Shown here piece after piece: positions 20,999 to 32,521 of a stretch of DNA of 64,000 bases. Both the position numbers and the translations under genes were made by a program. Each line of letters begins with the position of its first letter. Position 1 is the stretch's first letter. Below the pieces are notes generated by a model. It made no database searches and was not told the DNA's origin. It was given only the letters and a program-made list of their open reading frames with translations. The stretch lies in the NCBI GenBank assembly GCA_029959085.1, contig JARWIR010000008.1:15238001-15302000 (forward strand). Direction: 5' to 3'. Source of the DNA: Nemophila menziesii (lineage: Eukaryota; Streptophyta; Magnoliopsida; Boraginales; Hydrophyllaceae).

Positions 20999-22814
20999 TG
21001 ATGTCTCCCTATTTGTTCTAATTATTAGCCCTTTGGAGACATCCTTTTAGGTGAATATTTGACTTATTTGATAGACTTTTATGCTTATTTGATCATATTA
21101 CACTTTCTCCCCTTGGAATTAGGCTATTTGCATTTTTAGAGCTTTTGTGCATTAATTTGATTATGTTTAGTACAAAGTTAGTAGGATCTTGAATTTCATG
21201 AAAGACCAATCCAAGGAGGTGAAGTGAGAATTAAAGTCGTAGGGTATTTTAGCATGTTAGGAAGTACTTTTACTCGAGCTTCTATTTTTAGAGTGCACTT
21301 TCCTATTTCTATTTCTTGAAATATGGATTTATTATTTTTAAAGCATATGTGGTTTAGTTATTTATTTAATGTGAAGCTTTAAAAGATATATGGTAATTAA
21401 TTAGAGACCAAGTCAAGTCAAAGAAGTAAAGTAAAGAAGATTTACATGAAAATAAGAAGATTATGGAAGGATATATGCAAAGAAGGAAACGATAAAGTTG
21501 CCAAATAAATCTGAAATTCCAGCCACGTTTCAAAGACCAGTCCATAAATTAAGATTGGCTAGGAATTTGGAAGAATGGTCTAGACAAATGGAAAGAGCTT
21601 TCCGAGACAAGCGGTTTCGAATATTGGAACACGTCAAACAGATAAGTATTGAAAGAGATATGACCAAAACAAATCAGCAGCAGAATCTTACCTTTCCTAG
21701 ATTTTAGGGTTATGAATTAAAGTGTTCTTGACTTGTCTTTCACTCCAAGTAAATTTGACCTAGGGCTTCCTAACACCTATAAATACACCTCTTAGACCTC
21801 ATTATTCAGAACCTCTCATATTTTCTTCAATTTATAACATCTTTAGAGAGAGAGAGAGTCAGAACCACCTCTCAATTATTCTTCAATTTATATCATCCTT
21901 AGAGAGAGCGTCAAGAGGCGGAAGCAAGAGCAGAAGCTGGAGAATCCTTTTCCTCCAACAACAACTCAAACCAATTCCTCTATCTAGGTTCTTATTTTAT
22001 TTCTGTTATTAGGAACATTTATATTATTTAATATGATTTAAACCTTAATTACTTGAGAATCGCATAATGGGATGAACCCTAATTTATTTAATTCATGTAT
22101 TTCAATTTGGGATTAGTTTCTAGTTTAATTTGAATTGGGTATTTCATATTGCTTATTATTTTGTATTAATTTCACTATCAATGAATTAGCTAATCGGAGA
22201 TAGGTCATAGTAATTAAGCTATTCACTTTGGTGGGGAAGTGATCGCCTTGACGGGGGGGGTTTAATTACGGATATAGGTAATAAACGTAAGGTAGAAATT
22301 ATTGATCCTGACGGGCTTAGTTAACCTTATAGCCAATTGGGTTAGATCTCAACCATCTGAACGTAGCTTATAATCACCCTAACAGGGTTTGTACTACTGT
22401 AGGATAGCTCCTAGGTCCACCCTGACGGGGGCTAGGAGACATCTGAGTCCCGACTAATATAGGAATATCAGTTCTGCCCTTAACGAAAGCATTAATTAGG
22501 TAAGTTTAGGTGATTCCCTAGCGAGACTCAAATATAGCTCATATCCGCGTTTTAGTCCTTTAGTATTTAATTTCAGTAATTTGTTTATTTACGTCTAGTA
22601 GTTTAATAACTCGAAACCAAACAAATATCTTTTATCTTTTATTTTCTGTATTTGCAATTACTACTACTTATTTATTGAACACTTGAGTTATACCAGTCCA
22701 ATCCCTGAGAACGAAACCTGATTTATCGGAGTATTACTTGGAGAATCGTACACTTGCGGTATTGTGGTTCCTTTATTTTCAGTACTTAATTTTATAACAC
22801 ACCAGGACCCACCA
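20999..22814 (+). repeat. Gypsy-N 3' LTR
   Basis: Near-identical to 15046-16881, with scattered substitutions and one short deletion near 22025. TATAAATAC is at 21778-21786. The four CCTGACGGGG-like motifs are at 22245-22435; the third is mutated to CCTAACAGGG. Ends GGACCCACCA, followed by ATGTG. Confidence 0.93.
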
Positions 22815-23092
22815 ATGTGCCAGACCTTACAAATAAGAATTGGGTCATATCTCCAACATAAGTCAAGAATCTCATTACTCTTATATAAAAATAGAACACA
22901 TACAAGATTGAATTCCTATTTAATGAAGTAATTAGATATTCAATATTTAACAGGTCCAACCGCACACATACCTTTCCTAACCTAGGTAGATGCGTTGTCC
23001 ATGTCGACACTTACCAAAATACAATTAATAAAAATCATTGTCATTTCTATTCTTCATAGAACGACTTGTGTAAACAAAGACAACAGACAACG

Positions 23093-23339
23093 AACCACTG
23101 GGACTAGCTCAGTGGCCAGGCCCCTGTCTCTCAACTAGGAGGTACAGGGTTCGAATCCCCTCAGCCGTGTTATTTCTTGAGCCCTTAAAGGGGGTAAGCA
23201 AGGGGTGCATGGTTCGAGTCTCCTCCCTGAACATGGGTAACCTAGTTCTGATTAAGTGGGAGTATGCATGAGGAGGCGTGTATATTTCCTATGGGATTAG
23301 TCGTGGTGCGCGTAAGCTGGCCCGGACACCCATACATCG

Positions 23340-23370
<31 letters not shown>
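23093..23370 (+). mobile_element. SINE, tRNA-derived, with poly(A) tail
   Basis: 278-bp short interspersed element with a pol III promoter. The A box is TAGCTCAGTGGC at 23105-23116 and the B box GGTTCGAATCC at 23149-23159. A second B-box-like GGTTCGAGTCT lies at 23211-23221. The body ends in AAGCTGGCCCGGACACCC, a motif common at the 3' end of angiosperm SINEs, then about 31 A. A perfect 14-bp target duplication GACAACAGACAACG (23079-23092 and 23371-23384) flanks it. Copies B and C of unit U show the empty site. The nearly perfect tail and duplication suggest a recent insertion. Confidence 0.95.
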
Positions 23371-23372
<2 letters not shown>

Positions 23373-23639
23373 CAACAGACAACGCAACTTGAAGCCACAC
23401 CATTAGTAAATAAGAAACTTCTAAATGTTAACGAACGAGTGAGAGTCGCACACCAGACTGGGATGTTAAACTTATGTAAACCTTCGAGTAAACGGGGTGT
23501 TAAAACTTCCATTCATTTTATAAACTGGCTCAACTTTTGTGGACTGAAACCAAAAGGTTGAGATATAGAAAATTAGATTTGGACTTTTAACCTCTAAGTT
23601 AGGCCTCTTTTTGGGACTTTTCCAGCTCACCTTGCTTTA

Positions 23640-24315
23640 AACGAACTCCTTTCTCTTTCATCATCTCCTTTCTCTTGTTCAGTTGCCGCCGTTCTAGGGG
23701 TTCCTTGCTGTATTTTAATTTTCTAATTAATTTCATTTCACACATCGTTGTACTAAATGCTCGTCAACATATATGTCCAGTTAACTTTTGTCTTGCTACC
23801 ACCGTTTCTGCTGTCTCTGATGCTCGATCACCAAGAAGGAAACGTAAGTACCTAATTCTAAATCCATTTATTTCAATTGTTTCATGAATGAATCTAGCTT
23901 AACGATATTTGAATGGTAAAATTGATTCTTACGCGGAATCGCTTGATTAGCTTTCATGATTATGTTTTAGTTACTTCAAATGTCAAAAAATTGTGTTGAT
24001 CCAAAGGGATTGTATAGCTTACATATCTAACATTTGTGACCTAAGCCTAATTGTGTCGATCCAAGAGGATTGTATAGTTTATAGATCTGACATCCTTGAT
24101 CTAAGCTATTTCATGATGTGCACAATATATGTGTTGTAGAGACTACACTACACAATAGTGTTTTAATTGCATATATGAGTAATATATGTAGTTAGTAATT
24201 TATAAGTAGTTTCTGTTTTCTCGTAGATGATTCTGTGTGTTACAATATTAAAGTGTGATTTCATCGTATTTTCTAAAGTGTATACTATATATATACATAT
24301 ATGAGTGATCTAGAT
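23640..24315 (+). pseudogene. Unit U plus-strand cassette, copy A: 5' exons
   Basis: Start of the shared cassette. GCCGCCGTTCTAGGGGTTCC at 23686-23705 corresponds to the telo-box-bearing leader of copy B but has an extra G. An exon-like block ends at 23843 with AACGTAAGT, a good splice donor. The preceding acceptor reads CACAC where copy B has CACAG. Readable peptide before the donor is SDARSPRRKRK. The intron runs into the Gypsy-R insertion at 24316 and resumes at 45336. I do not recognise the protein. Confidence 0.5.
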
Positions 24316-25905
24316 TTTTTCGTTCGATAAAATAATTTGTCAACGTTGACGGAGAATACACCTCCGTAGAGAACAGAGCGTAGGTAGCAAAAGTATAGTA
24401 AGTAGGGTATCGAGTTCCACAAAGATCAGTGTGAAAAATGTATTTTATTATAGCAAAAGTGAAAGGTTTATAATCTAATAAAGCAACAAATAAAAGAAAA
24501 TAAGATATGATTGTATTCTGGGTTTTATGATTAACAACCATGAAAGACAGTAATAAAAAGAGAAGCAAGTAAGCTAGGAATGGAAATTAAACTAATAATT
24601 AAACTAGACTTGAAATAAAAAATAAATAAAATAGTGATTAACTTGATTAAAGAATCTGCTTGAGGATTTTGCTGATAATATCATATACAGTTAGATGATT
24701 TTGTTATTCTATAAGGGCAAGTTGGTTTTAATATTTAGATTAGTCGGGAATCTAAGCCCCTATATCTTCTATCCGAGCACCTAGAGAATCTACCTTACAC
24801 ACCCTCCGGTTATCTGATGTATTAAAGAACGATATCCAAAGACTACCTAGAGAGCAAGAAACGCACTCGTCCAAAGCACTAGGCGTTCAAATACTAAGTC
24901 CGTAACCATGCCCCCGAACAGGTGTTAACTAAGTTACTAGAGCTCCTGCTACTTGGCAAGAGCATAGGAGTAATTAACATAAATATAAGAACAATGGAAT
25001 TGAAATTAATTTATAACCCAATTCGATTAAACATTCAATAATATCCCAGATGAAATAACATCATCAAATAACTAGGCATAATCCATTACAAAAGCATCCT
25101 CAAGCATAAAGAGTTTTACCTCATAATTAAATTAATACAAAATAAATGAAAAATAATAAAAACTAATGATATAATCATGTTTAAAACTAGAAATAAGATA
25201 GAGTTACTGTAGAGGTGAAGTGAAACGAAGCTTCGTTAAGGTAGAAATAAAGGTTTATGGACAAACCCTTGTTCTTCCTCTCCTGTTCTTCCCTTGCTTC
25301 TCTCTGGTGGCTTCTAATGTTGGATAAAAATGAAATGTATCAAGTCCCTTTATAAAATGGCTGAAAATGAGCTTATATATCTCGCCAAATTCGTTTGGCC
25401 CCCCTCTAATTAGGTTAAGATGAGGTTGGATGCTGCAGGTTCAAGGTTCGCGCCACGAGAACAGTTTTTGACATAACTTCTTCGAATTGACTTTTTCACT
25501 TGCCATACGATCGTAACTTCAAGATCTTCCCAACTAACAACTTATCAGGTCCAGAAATCTTCATAAAATATCAAGGTGACTTCATCTCTACGGTGCAAGA
25601 CTACTCTAATAATCGCTCTAACCTTCCATAGCGGCTTCTAGCTTCATTTCCGTTTTGACTTGGAGTTTATCTTCATCTTTGGACTTCTTCTCTTAATTTT
25701 GGACCCTTGTTTCAAGAATGTACCTAAACTAGACACTAAACACACCATTAAAGCACAAAAATCTCTAGAAACAACAAATAGTCCAAAAGAAGAAGGAAAA
25801 GTGCAATATAGCAAAATATTAAAAAACATTTCTCACTTAGGCCTAATAAACTCCTGAAACAATGTATCTATTTTGGATTTATTTGTCACAAAAATAGAGA
25901 CATCA
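24316..25905 (-). repeat. Gypsy-R 3' LTR
   Basis: In element orientation it begins TGATGTCTCTATTTT and ends near CGAACGAAAAA. It pairs with 43750-45335. The left terminal bases are changed relative to the other LTR (TGTTTTTCG there, ATTTTTTCG here), so the exact edge is uncertain by a few bases. Confidence 0.88.
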
Positions 25906-25921
25906 AGACCCCCAACTCAAA
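25906..25921 (-). other. Gypsy-R polypurine tract
   Basis: Element orientation reads AAATTTGAGTTGGGGGTCT, then the LTR. It is the same PPT type as in Gypsy-F (TTGAGTTGGGGGTCT). Confidence 0.8.
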
Positions 25922-26929
25922 TTTTTGTCGTCCCGACAAAATAGAAAATAAAAGTAGTTTGGAAGGGTCTAAGTCAAATAAATCAAAGAAGAGAGAAAGA
26001 GTAGAAAAACATAATGAATGACACTAAATCTAGAATATTAACAAGTTTCATATAGTATAAACTACAAACTAATAAAGAATATACCTAACAAATATACAAT
26101 TCACACAAATAGCTCTCAAGATCGAATTAGTTTTGCAATGCGTAAGCGACGTTATTTCTTAGTTCACAATGCTGGATATAGGTTGTTCATCGATCCTCAC
26201 ATAGTTTTTAAGGTACACTTGACTTCTCTCTATCATGTGAAAGCTCCTAATATGCATAGCCAAGAACCCCAAGGTCTTTAAGGATGTAATTTCGGCTTAG
26301 GGTAGGTATAATACGTATATTTGGATAATTTAGAGTGGGCTTTTGGCCCTCTCCTCACTAGCCATCAACGAGTCTCCGTAGAGCATGAGTTACTCTCAAA
26401 GATGTTCCTCACTCATCCCAATTGATGCACAAAGTAATGTCACGTATAATCAAAATAAACCTTTCATGATCACCTAATACAATCCCATTTTGCAGGTGCA
26501 AAGATATGTATAAAGTTTTCTTTTGTATATGACAATGATTCTCTTTTTACTCAGAAATTAAACGTGAGAAGTCATGTCACTTTAATTCCTTTTCTTTTTC
26601 AACATTTTTTTCTCAATCTTTTCTTTGTAAATCTTTTTCTTTCTTTTCTTTTACCCCGACAAAGGGTTACAATTTATATATCAATGTGACAAGCTCAATT
26701 AAATACCAAATCCCAACGAATGATAATTCCATAAGAACCACAACCCCAACTCAAGCTCTAGATGAGTGTCAAGGCATCACAATTCGAGTGCGGGTCATAT
26801 GGTAAAGTCCTGATAACTAAAGGGTAAGGCTTATAATGCTGCTAGTAAAAGGCTTTAGAATGGCACAAAGAGGGCTAAGACGGATGATATAACAATTAAG
26901 TATGGATAGCAAGCTAAAATGCTCTAAAG
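25922..26929 (-). other. Gypsy-R 3' non-coding region, distal part
   Basis: Holds no supported gene. It matches, on the minus strand, the 3' region of Gypsy-F and Gypsy-N: the 'ccctttgtcggggtaa' module at about 26656-26670, the 'gcttgagttggggt' module at 26745-26760 and the 'ggcattgcgaaa' module near 26140. It is interrupted at 26930 by Gypsy-F and continues at 38273. Confidence 0.65.
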
Positions 26930-26934
26930 GTTAA

Positions 26935-28446
26935 TGATGTCTCCTCATTTGTGATAATAAAATCTATTTCCGAGGCATCATTTTAGGCGTATTTATTAGT
27001 TTATAGGTTGATTTTCACATGATTTAGTACACTTTCCAATTTTGGGTCTTGAATAGATTATTTATTATTTTTAGAGCATATTAGGTTTAATTATTTATTT
27101 AGTGTGAAGTTTTAGAGATATATGGTAATTAATTAGAGTCCAAGTCAAAGTCTAAGAGCTAAAGGAAAGAAGATAAACATGGAAATTGAAGATAAGGAAG
27201 TAAAAGCTAAAAATATGGAAAAGGAAAATCTGCCTTAATTCTTAATTTCTGCACCTACGACCACAGATCGGCTTATATCTTAAAATCGGTGAGGAATCTG
27301 GAGAAACGGTCAAGAGCAAAGTTAAACATGTTTCCGAGACGATGAATTTCGACTACACATACGCGTCAAACGGATGAGTATTGAAGCTGCTAGGACTAAA
27401 ACCAAAACGGGGCTGATTCCATATTTTTGGGCTACGAATTTGAGTTGGGCTAGGAGTCCAATACTTACCTTCTCCTTCAAGAAAACGAATTAGGTCAACC
27501 TATACACTATAAATACAGCCTCTTAACACTAGAAAATCATCCTTGGTGAAACCTTAAACCAAGATGAAGCTTACAACACAAGAAAAGAAGTCTGGAAGGA
27601 GCTGTTCATCAATAATGTCATCTTCAACCTTTGAATTTGTAATTTCTTTCTTTTCTTCCATTAGTATGAACTAGATTTCCATTAGCTTGAGTTTTAGCAT
27701 ATATGTATGAACCCTAGTTTTGGTTGACATCTATCTAATTATGGAATTCTATGTTTTAAATTGAATTATTGTTTTTATTCTCTGTTTATGTGTTTGGATT
27801 TATATTCTGTGTTCTTGTGGATCGCGACCATATAAAATTACTATCTAGTAGTTAGGTCACCATTGAAAACGGTGTTTAATTACATGTTTAGCACATAACG
27901 TCTAGTATACTGTTTAGATTTGACAAATCAAACTAACTAGATAATCACCATGGTTTAGTGTATTGCTATTTTACCAATTGCAGGAACAGTTTGCTTAGGA
28001 CTCCTTATTGACACAGGTAAACCCTATTTAAAACTACCTAGCGCAATTGGAACCGTTTATTGAAATACTATATAATTCACCCTTACATGTTTAGAACGGC
28101 AAAACTAGTGGGGATTACATGCTATTTACTCAAGCTAAACTCTCATACTAATTTCTTCTCTTGCATTTAATTTTCTGTCTTTACTTTATTAAGTTTAATT
28201 TAGTTAAATAAAAATCAAATAAAAATCTATTTGTCTTTACTTTTCCTGCGTTTTATACGTTCTAGCTTTTAGTATTTGCACTTAATTTTTGCATAAGATT
28301 CCCTAACCTTCGTAGTCTCTGCGGAACGGATCTTACTTATTCATTATAACTTGCATACGATTTGTATACTTGCAGAACCGTGCTAGACTAGGGTGATTAA
28401 TTGCACTTTATTTATATCATATTTTATCACACCCTAGGCTCCACCA
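26935..28446 (+). repeat. Gypsy-F 5' LTR
   Basis: Starts TGATGTCTCC, ends GGCTCCACCA. A promoter-like TATAAATAC is at 27508-27516. The first bases equal those of Gypsy-N and, in reverse, Gypsy-R (TGATGTC), indicating related LTR ends despite different bodies. Confidence 0.95.
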
Positions 28447-28452
28447 AGTTTT

Positions 28453-28470
28453 TGGCCCCGCTTCCGGGGA
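28453..28470 (+). other. Gypsy-F primer binding site
   Basis: TGGCCCCGCTTCCGGGGA is at the position of the tRNA-Asp-type site (TGGCGCCGTTGCCGGGGA) with three differences. The flanking TTTTTGG and ACTACATCG also match the Gypsy-N arrangement. Confidence 0.75.
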
Positions 28471-28569
28471 CTACATCGTTAGTCCTTGTGCATATATCTT
28501 GTGCTTTTATTTCAGTTAGTTCTATTTACGTTTTTGTCTTTTTAGTTTTTGTTTTATAGATAGTTACAG

Positions 28570-29121
28570 ATGAAGAATCCAAGGAGACTTGAATTGCCCG
28601 TCACGTTCAGAGTGCAACCACGCGGAATTCGCACTCCAGAAATCCAAGCCGCTAAATTTAGGCCAGATCCAGGGATGTTAGCGCAGTTTGCAAATCATGG
28701 ACTATTTAGCGGTGCATCACAACAAGATCTGATCCGATATATTCAGAAATTCATGCAAATTTGTGATGCTTATATCGTAAGTGGAGTTACTAAGGAGCAG
28801 ATGTATTACGTGATGTTCCAGTTCTTCTTGACCGGAGGTGCAAGAAATTGGTACGATACCCAATATCCTCATGTCATTCCAGATTGGGATAAGCTTCAAG
28901 CAAGATTCCTAGATCGATTCTATCCGGTTAGTAGACGATTAAAAGATATATTGGAGCTTGAACAGTTTATGCAGGAAGACGGAGAAAGTTTGGGAGAAGC
29001 ATGGTTACGATTTAATGAAAAGAAGGCGAGATGTCCTTACCATAAATCATCGCCAGAATATTCTTTAACCATGTTCTACGGAGGACTTAATGACAAGTCA
29101 AGGCAAGTTCAGATTCGTTAG
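28570..29121 (+). pseudogene. Gypsy-F gag, N-terminal part
   Basis: Capsid part of gag. The frame starts MKNPRRLELPVTFRVQPRG, soon after the primer site. It shows GLFSGASQQDLIRYIQKFMQ, ICDAYIVSGVTKEQMYYVMF, GGARNWYDTQY, WDKLQARFLDRFYP, EDGESLGEAWLRFNEKKARC and MFYGGL. These are the typical Retrotrans_gag landmarks of Athila-type elements. It ends at a TAG at 29119-29121. The protein homology continues in another frame a few bases earlier, so a single-base indel near 29118 separates it from the next piece. Confidence 0.88.
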
Positions 29122-31361
29122 GAAACAAAGTTTTTGTATTACTAGATCCTGAAGAAGCCAAACTTTGTATGGAGAGAATTCTTGAGAACGAGAGAAGTTG
29201 GCCAAGGGAGCTAGAAGAAAAAGAAGACACTTCAGAAACTCTGAAGCTCAAAGAATTGGCCCAAAAACTCGAAGAACAACAAGAACAAGCTCGAACAATT
29301 GCTCAGGTGAATCTAGTACGTACTATATCTTCGTGTCCAGGATGTGGATCAAGAATTCATATGTGGGAAAGGTGTATGAATAATCCAGCTTCAGCTTCTT
29401 CTATATCTCATCAAAATAACCAGTATTCTAATGGTTATGATTATCCTCAAGAAAGCTACGCTAGTTATCAACACCCTCCACAACAGAGAAGTTGGGTCAG
29501 AAATCAAGAGACTTATCATCAACCCCAACCTCAATCATACTATCCACCACAACCTATACATCAAAAAGCGCCCATTATAAAAAAACCTTATCAAGAACCA
29601 CCGAAACAATCAATGCAACTAGCAAAGAAAGAACAAACCTTGAGCTTGAATTCGAGTATGGCTAAACTGATGCAAGCAATTGAAGAAAATATGAGTATTA
29701 GCCAACAAAAAATTCTAGCCCAGCAAAAGGTGATTAAAAAACTCGAGCATACTCTATCACATATGGCGAGTACATTACAAAACAGGCCAAAAGGTCAACT
29801 CCCAAGTGATACTATTGCTCCTCGAGATGATGCTTGTCATGCAGTTGAATTGCAAACTGGAAAACAACTACTTCCACCTAGAAGAGAACCAGAACCAATC
29901 CCTATTCCAGAAAAGGGGGGAGACGAAACAACAGAAGATAAGGTAGAAGAGGCAGTTGAACCAGAGGGTGTCCAAGCCAAAACACCTGAAAAGAAGAAAA
30001 GCTCAGTGGAACTTAATACACGCCCTCCACCACCATACCATTCACGTGTCAGAAAAAAGGACAATGACCAGGAATTCAAGAAGTTCGTTGACATGGTGAG
30101 CAAGTTAGATATTAATATGCCGTTTGTAGAAGCTCTCAAAAGAATGCCGAAATACCTGAAATTCATGAAGGACATTCTTTCTAACAAACGAAGTTTAGAA
30201 ACTGGGGAAACAATTGGATTGCCTGTGGAATATAGTGCTATTTGTCAAAACAAGTTACCACCGAAGCTAGAAGATCCCAGAAGTTTTACTATTCCCATTG
30301 TCATTAGAGACAGTTGGATCGGGAAAGCATTATGTGATTTAGGCGCGAGTATCAATATCATACCAAGATCCCTGTTCGAGAAGCTTAACATAGGAGAGGT
30401 AGTACCCACATCTGTGGTACTACAAATGGTGGATCGCTCACTCTCCCGACCAGTAGGTAAAATTGAAGATGTTTTAGTTAAAGCTGGTACTTTAATTTTT
30501 CCTTGTGGATTTATTATTCTTGACTACGACGCGGATAAGAATGTTTCCATAATCTTGGGTAGACCATTCTTAGCCACGGGGCGTACACTAATAGATGTTG
30601 AGAATGGTGAGTTGATCATGAGGGTACAAGACGAACATGTACGATTCAATGTGTTTAAGGCTATGAAGTTACCAAATTCGAAAGATAAATGTTTCAAAAT
30701 AGATGTCATCGGAAAAATTAAACAAGAAGTCTTCAATGAAGCACCCTTAGATGATGATCTTGACGAGGCCTTAACACTTGAATCGCAAGAGGAAAACAAG
30801 ATATCCCCTGACGAAGTTGCTGCATTAGGATCAAATATACGAGAACTACTTCGAGAATCAGGTGACATTGAACCTATAAAGAAACCATCCATATTATGTC
30901 CACCCGTTCTCGAAGAAAAACCGCTTCCAGATCATCTACGCTATGCGTATTTAGGTATGAACAAAACTTTGCCTGATATTATGTCTGCTAAACTTTCAGG
31001 TTCTCAAGAGGAGAAGACACTTCATGTACTTCGCGCTAACAAAGAAGCAATCAGATGGACTATTGCTGACATCAAGGGAATTAGTCCTTCCGTTTGCAAA
31101 CACAAAATAATTCTTGAGAACGAAGGTGGGCGATCTATAAAGAGACAAAGAAGACTCATGCCAACTATGAAAGAAGTGGTGAGGAAGGAAGTAATCAAGT
31201 TGCTAGACGCAGGAATTATCTACCCGATTGCCAGTAGTGATTGGGTTAGTCCAGTACAATGTGTTCCAAATAAAGGAGGTATTACAACCATCCTTAATGA
31301 TCAAGGTGAAGCCATACCATCAAGAACAGTGGTGGGGTGGCGAGTATGCATGGACTACTGA
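29122..31361 (+). pseudogene. Gypsy-F gag C-terminus, protease and RT start
   Basis: A 730-codon frame opens at 29169. It carries the knuckle CPGCGSRIHMWERC (C-x2-C-x4-H-x4-C) at 29334, then Gln/Pro-rich spacer and a coiled coil (about 29640-29780). The conserved FVEALKRMPKYLKFMKDILS follows at 30122. The aspartic protease (ALCDLGASINIIPRSLFEKL near 30325, ILGRPFLATGRTLIDVENGE near 30550) binds and cleaves the polyprotein. RT begins near 31090 with HKIILE, then RRLMPTMKEVVRKEVIKLLD and ASSDWVSPVQCVPNKGG. The frame ends at TGA 31359 right after CMDY, where the family has Arg. A single C-to-T change would explain it. Confidence 0.9.
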
Positions 31362-32024
31362 AGACTTAACAAAGCTACAAAGAAAAACCACTTTCCGCTA
31401 CCATTCATTGATCAGATGCTAAACAAACTCGCAGGGAGAGAGTACTATTGTTTCCTTGACGGATATTCGGGTTATAATCAAATTTGTGTGGATCCTCTTG
31501 ATCAACACAAAAAAACGTTTACTTGTCCGTTTGGTACTTTTGCTTATAGGAGGATGCCGTTTGGTTTATGTAATGCACCTGCCACGTTCCAGAGGTGCAT
31601 GATGGCTATATTTTGGGACATGATTGATAAATACTTGGAGGTTTTTATGGATGATTTTTCGGTGTTTGGAGATAGTTTTGATGATTGCTTGAATAATCTT
31701 GAGAAAGTCCTAGTGAGATGTAAAGAAAAAGATCTTGTGCTTAATTGGGAAAAATGTCACTTCATGGTTCAAGAGGGGATTGTGTTAGGACATGAAGTTT
31801 AGAAGGCAGGGATGGAGGTTGATCGTGCTAAAATTGAAGTTATCAAAACATTACCACCTCCCGTTTCTGTAAAAGGAGTGAGAAGTTTCTTGGGTCACAC
31901 AGGATTTTACCGAAGATTTATTAAAGATTTCTCCAAGATCGCCAAACCGCTTTGTTCTTTACTTGAAAAGGATACTCCTTTTAACTTTACCAGACGAATG
32001 TCTTCAAGCGTTTTTGACGATTAA
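31362..32024 (+). pseudogene. Gypsy-F reverse transcriptase
   Basis: Continues the same frame after the TGA: NKATKKNHF, then 31416-31802 with MLNKLAGREYYCFLDGYSGY, TFTCPFGTFAYRRMPFGLCN, APATFQRCM, and the catalytic VFMDDFSVFG with both Asp residues kept. A TAG at 31800 falls in LGHEV-KAGMEVD. The frame resumes at 31812 with [40 protein letters not shown] and LLEKDTPF. A frameshift near 31985 hands over to the RNase H frame. Confidence 0.9.
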
Positions 32025-32497
32025 GGAGAAACTGATCTCCACACCTATTGTTATGCCTCCTGATTGGAAAGCTCCGTTTGAACTTATGTGCGATGCTAGT
32101 GATCAAGCTATGGGTGTTGTGTCGGGGAAGAGGAAAGACAAGCTATTCCACATGATTTATTATGCAAGCAAGACCTTCAACGCTGCCCAGATGAATTATA
32201 CAGTGACGGAGGAAGAGATGTTGGCCGTAGTATATGCTTTTGATAAATTTCGTTCCTATCTGATTGGGAAGAAAACTGTTGTGTACACGGACCATTCAGC
32301 TATCAGATACCTCATGGAGAAAAAGGACGCTAAGCCGCGTCTTATTAGATGAGTACTATCTGCTTCAAGAGTTCGACATAGATATTCGAGACCGAAAGGG
32401 ATGCGAGAATCAAGTTGCTGATCATTTATCAAGGCTCGAAGGATCTGATGCGAACAAAGAGCCATTATTATTTAATGAGGTATTCCCTGATGAATAA
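31985..32497 (+). pseudogene. Gypsy-F RNase H
   Basis: 31963-32352 reads [33 protein letters not shown] (first Asp), [20 protein letters not shown] (Glu), [15 protein letters not shown] and [20 protein letters not shown] (Asp). Stop TGA at 32350 stands where the family has Trp (LIRW), another G-to-A type change. After a further frameshift it continues to 32497 with LLQEFDIDIRDRKGCENQVA and DHLSRLEG, the end of the RNase H / linker. Confidence 0.88.
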
Positions 32498-32521
32498 CTT
32501 TTTGCTATTAAAGATGCGTTT

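Larger units (their letters stand above)
15046..22814 (+). mobile_element. Gypsy-N: pol-less Ty3/gypsy (Athila/Tat-like) element
   Basis: 7.77-kb element in plus orientation inside the 5' LTR of Copia-2, with target duplication ATGTG. It has two long LTRs of about 1.83 kb (15046-16881 and 20999-22814, TG...CA), a tRNA-Asp-type primer site and a terminal polypurine tract. The internal 4.1 kb contains a gag-like Gln-rich coding relic and a coiled-coil ORF, but no recognisable protease, RT, RNase H or integrase. It fits a non-autonomous large derivative that would need enzymes from a relative. Its 3' non-coding modules match those of Gypsy-F, the obvious candidate partner type. Confidence 0.88.
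9689..22858 (-). mobile_element. Copia-2: Ty1/copia element carrying a nested gypsy
   Basis: Reverse-strand copia element of about 5.4 kb once the nested Gypsy-N is removed. Target duplication is CAAGT (9684-9688) and TAAGT (22859-22863, one mismatch). The uninterrupted site is readable in copies B and C of unit U (TTATTCAAGTCAC). LTRs are 9689-9946 and 14849-15045 plus 22820-22858. Coding order on the minus strand is gag, PR, INT, RT, RH, all with stops and frameshifts. Gag and RT style resemble the Tork/Tnt1-like copia lineage (ALLGIDKMPATLS; YVDDMLIAS). The RT YVDD box is intact, in contrast to Copia-1. Confidence 0.92.
22864..24315. repeat. Unit U copy A, right-middle part
   Basis: Unit U resumes after Copia-2, is interrupted by the SINE (23093-23370) and continues to the Gypsy-R insertion. 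Bases 22864-23630 align with 53861-54470 in copy B and 62676-63050 in copy C. On the minus strand near 22980-23005 is the first exon-like block (MDNAS, followed by a GT donor as GTATGTG). From 23640 onward it contains the plus-strand cassette described separately. No intact gene. Confidence 0.7.

Noticed and set aside
23101..23175. A tRNA gene
   Set aside because: A and B boxes are good, but poly(A) tail, 14-bp target duplication and empty sites in copies B and C show it is the head of a SINE.
23297..23512. 71-codon minus ORF with a Phe run
   Set aside because: It is the poly(A) tail of the SINE read in reverse.
29837..30892. Minus-strand ORFs of 116 and 122 codons
   Set aside because: They are antisense shadows of the Gypsy-F gag-protease frame.
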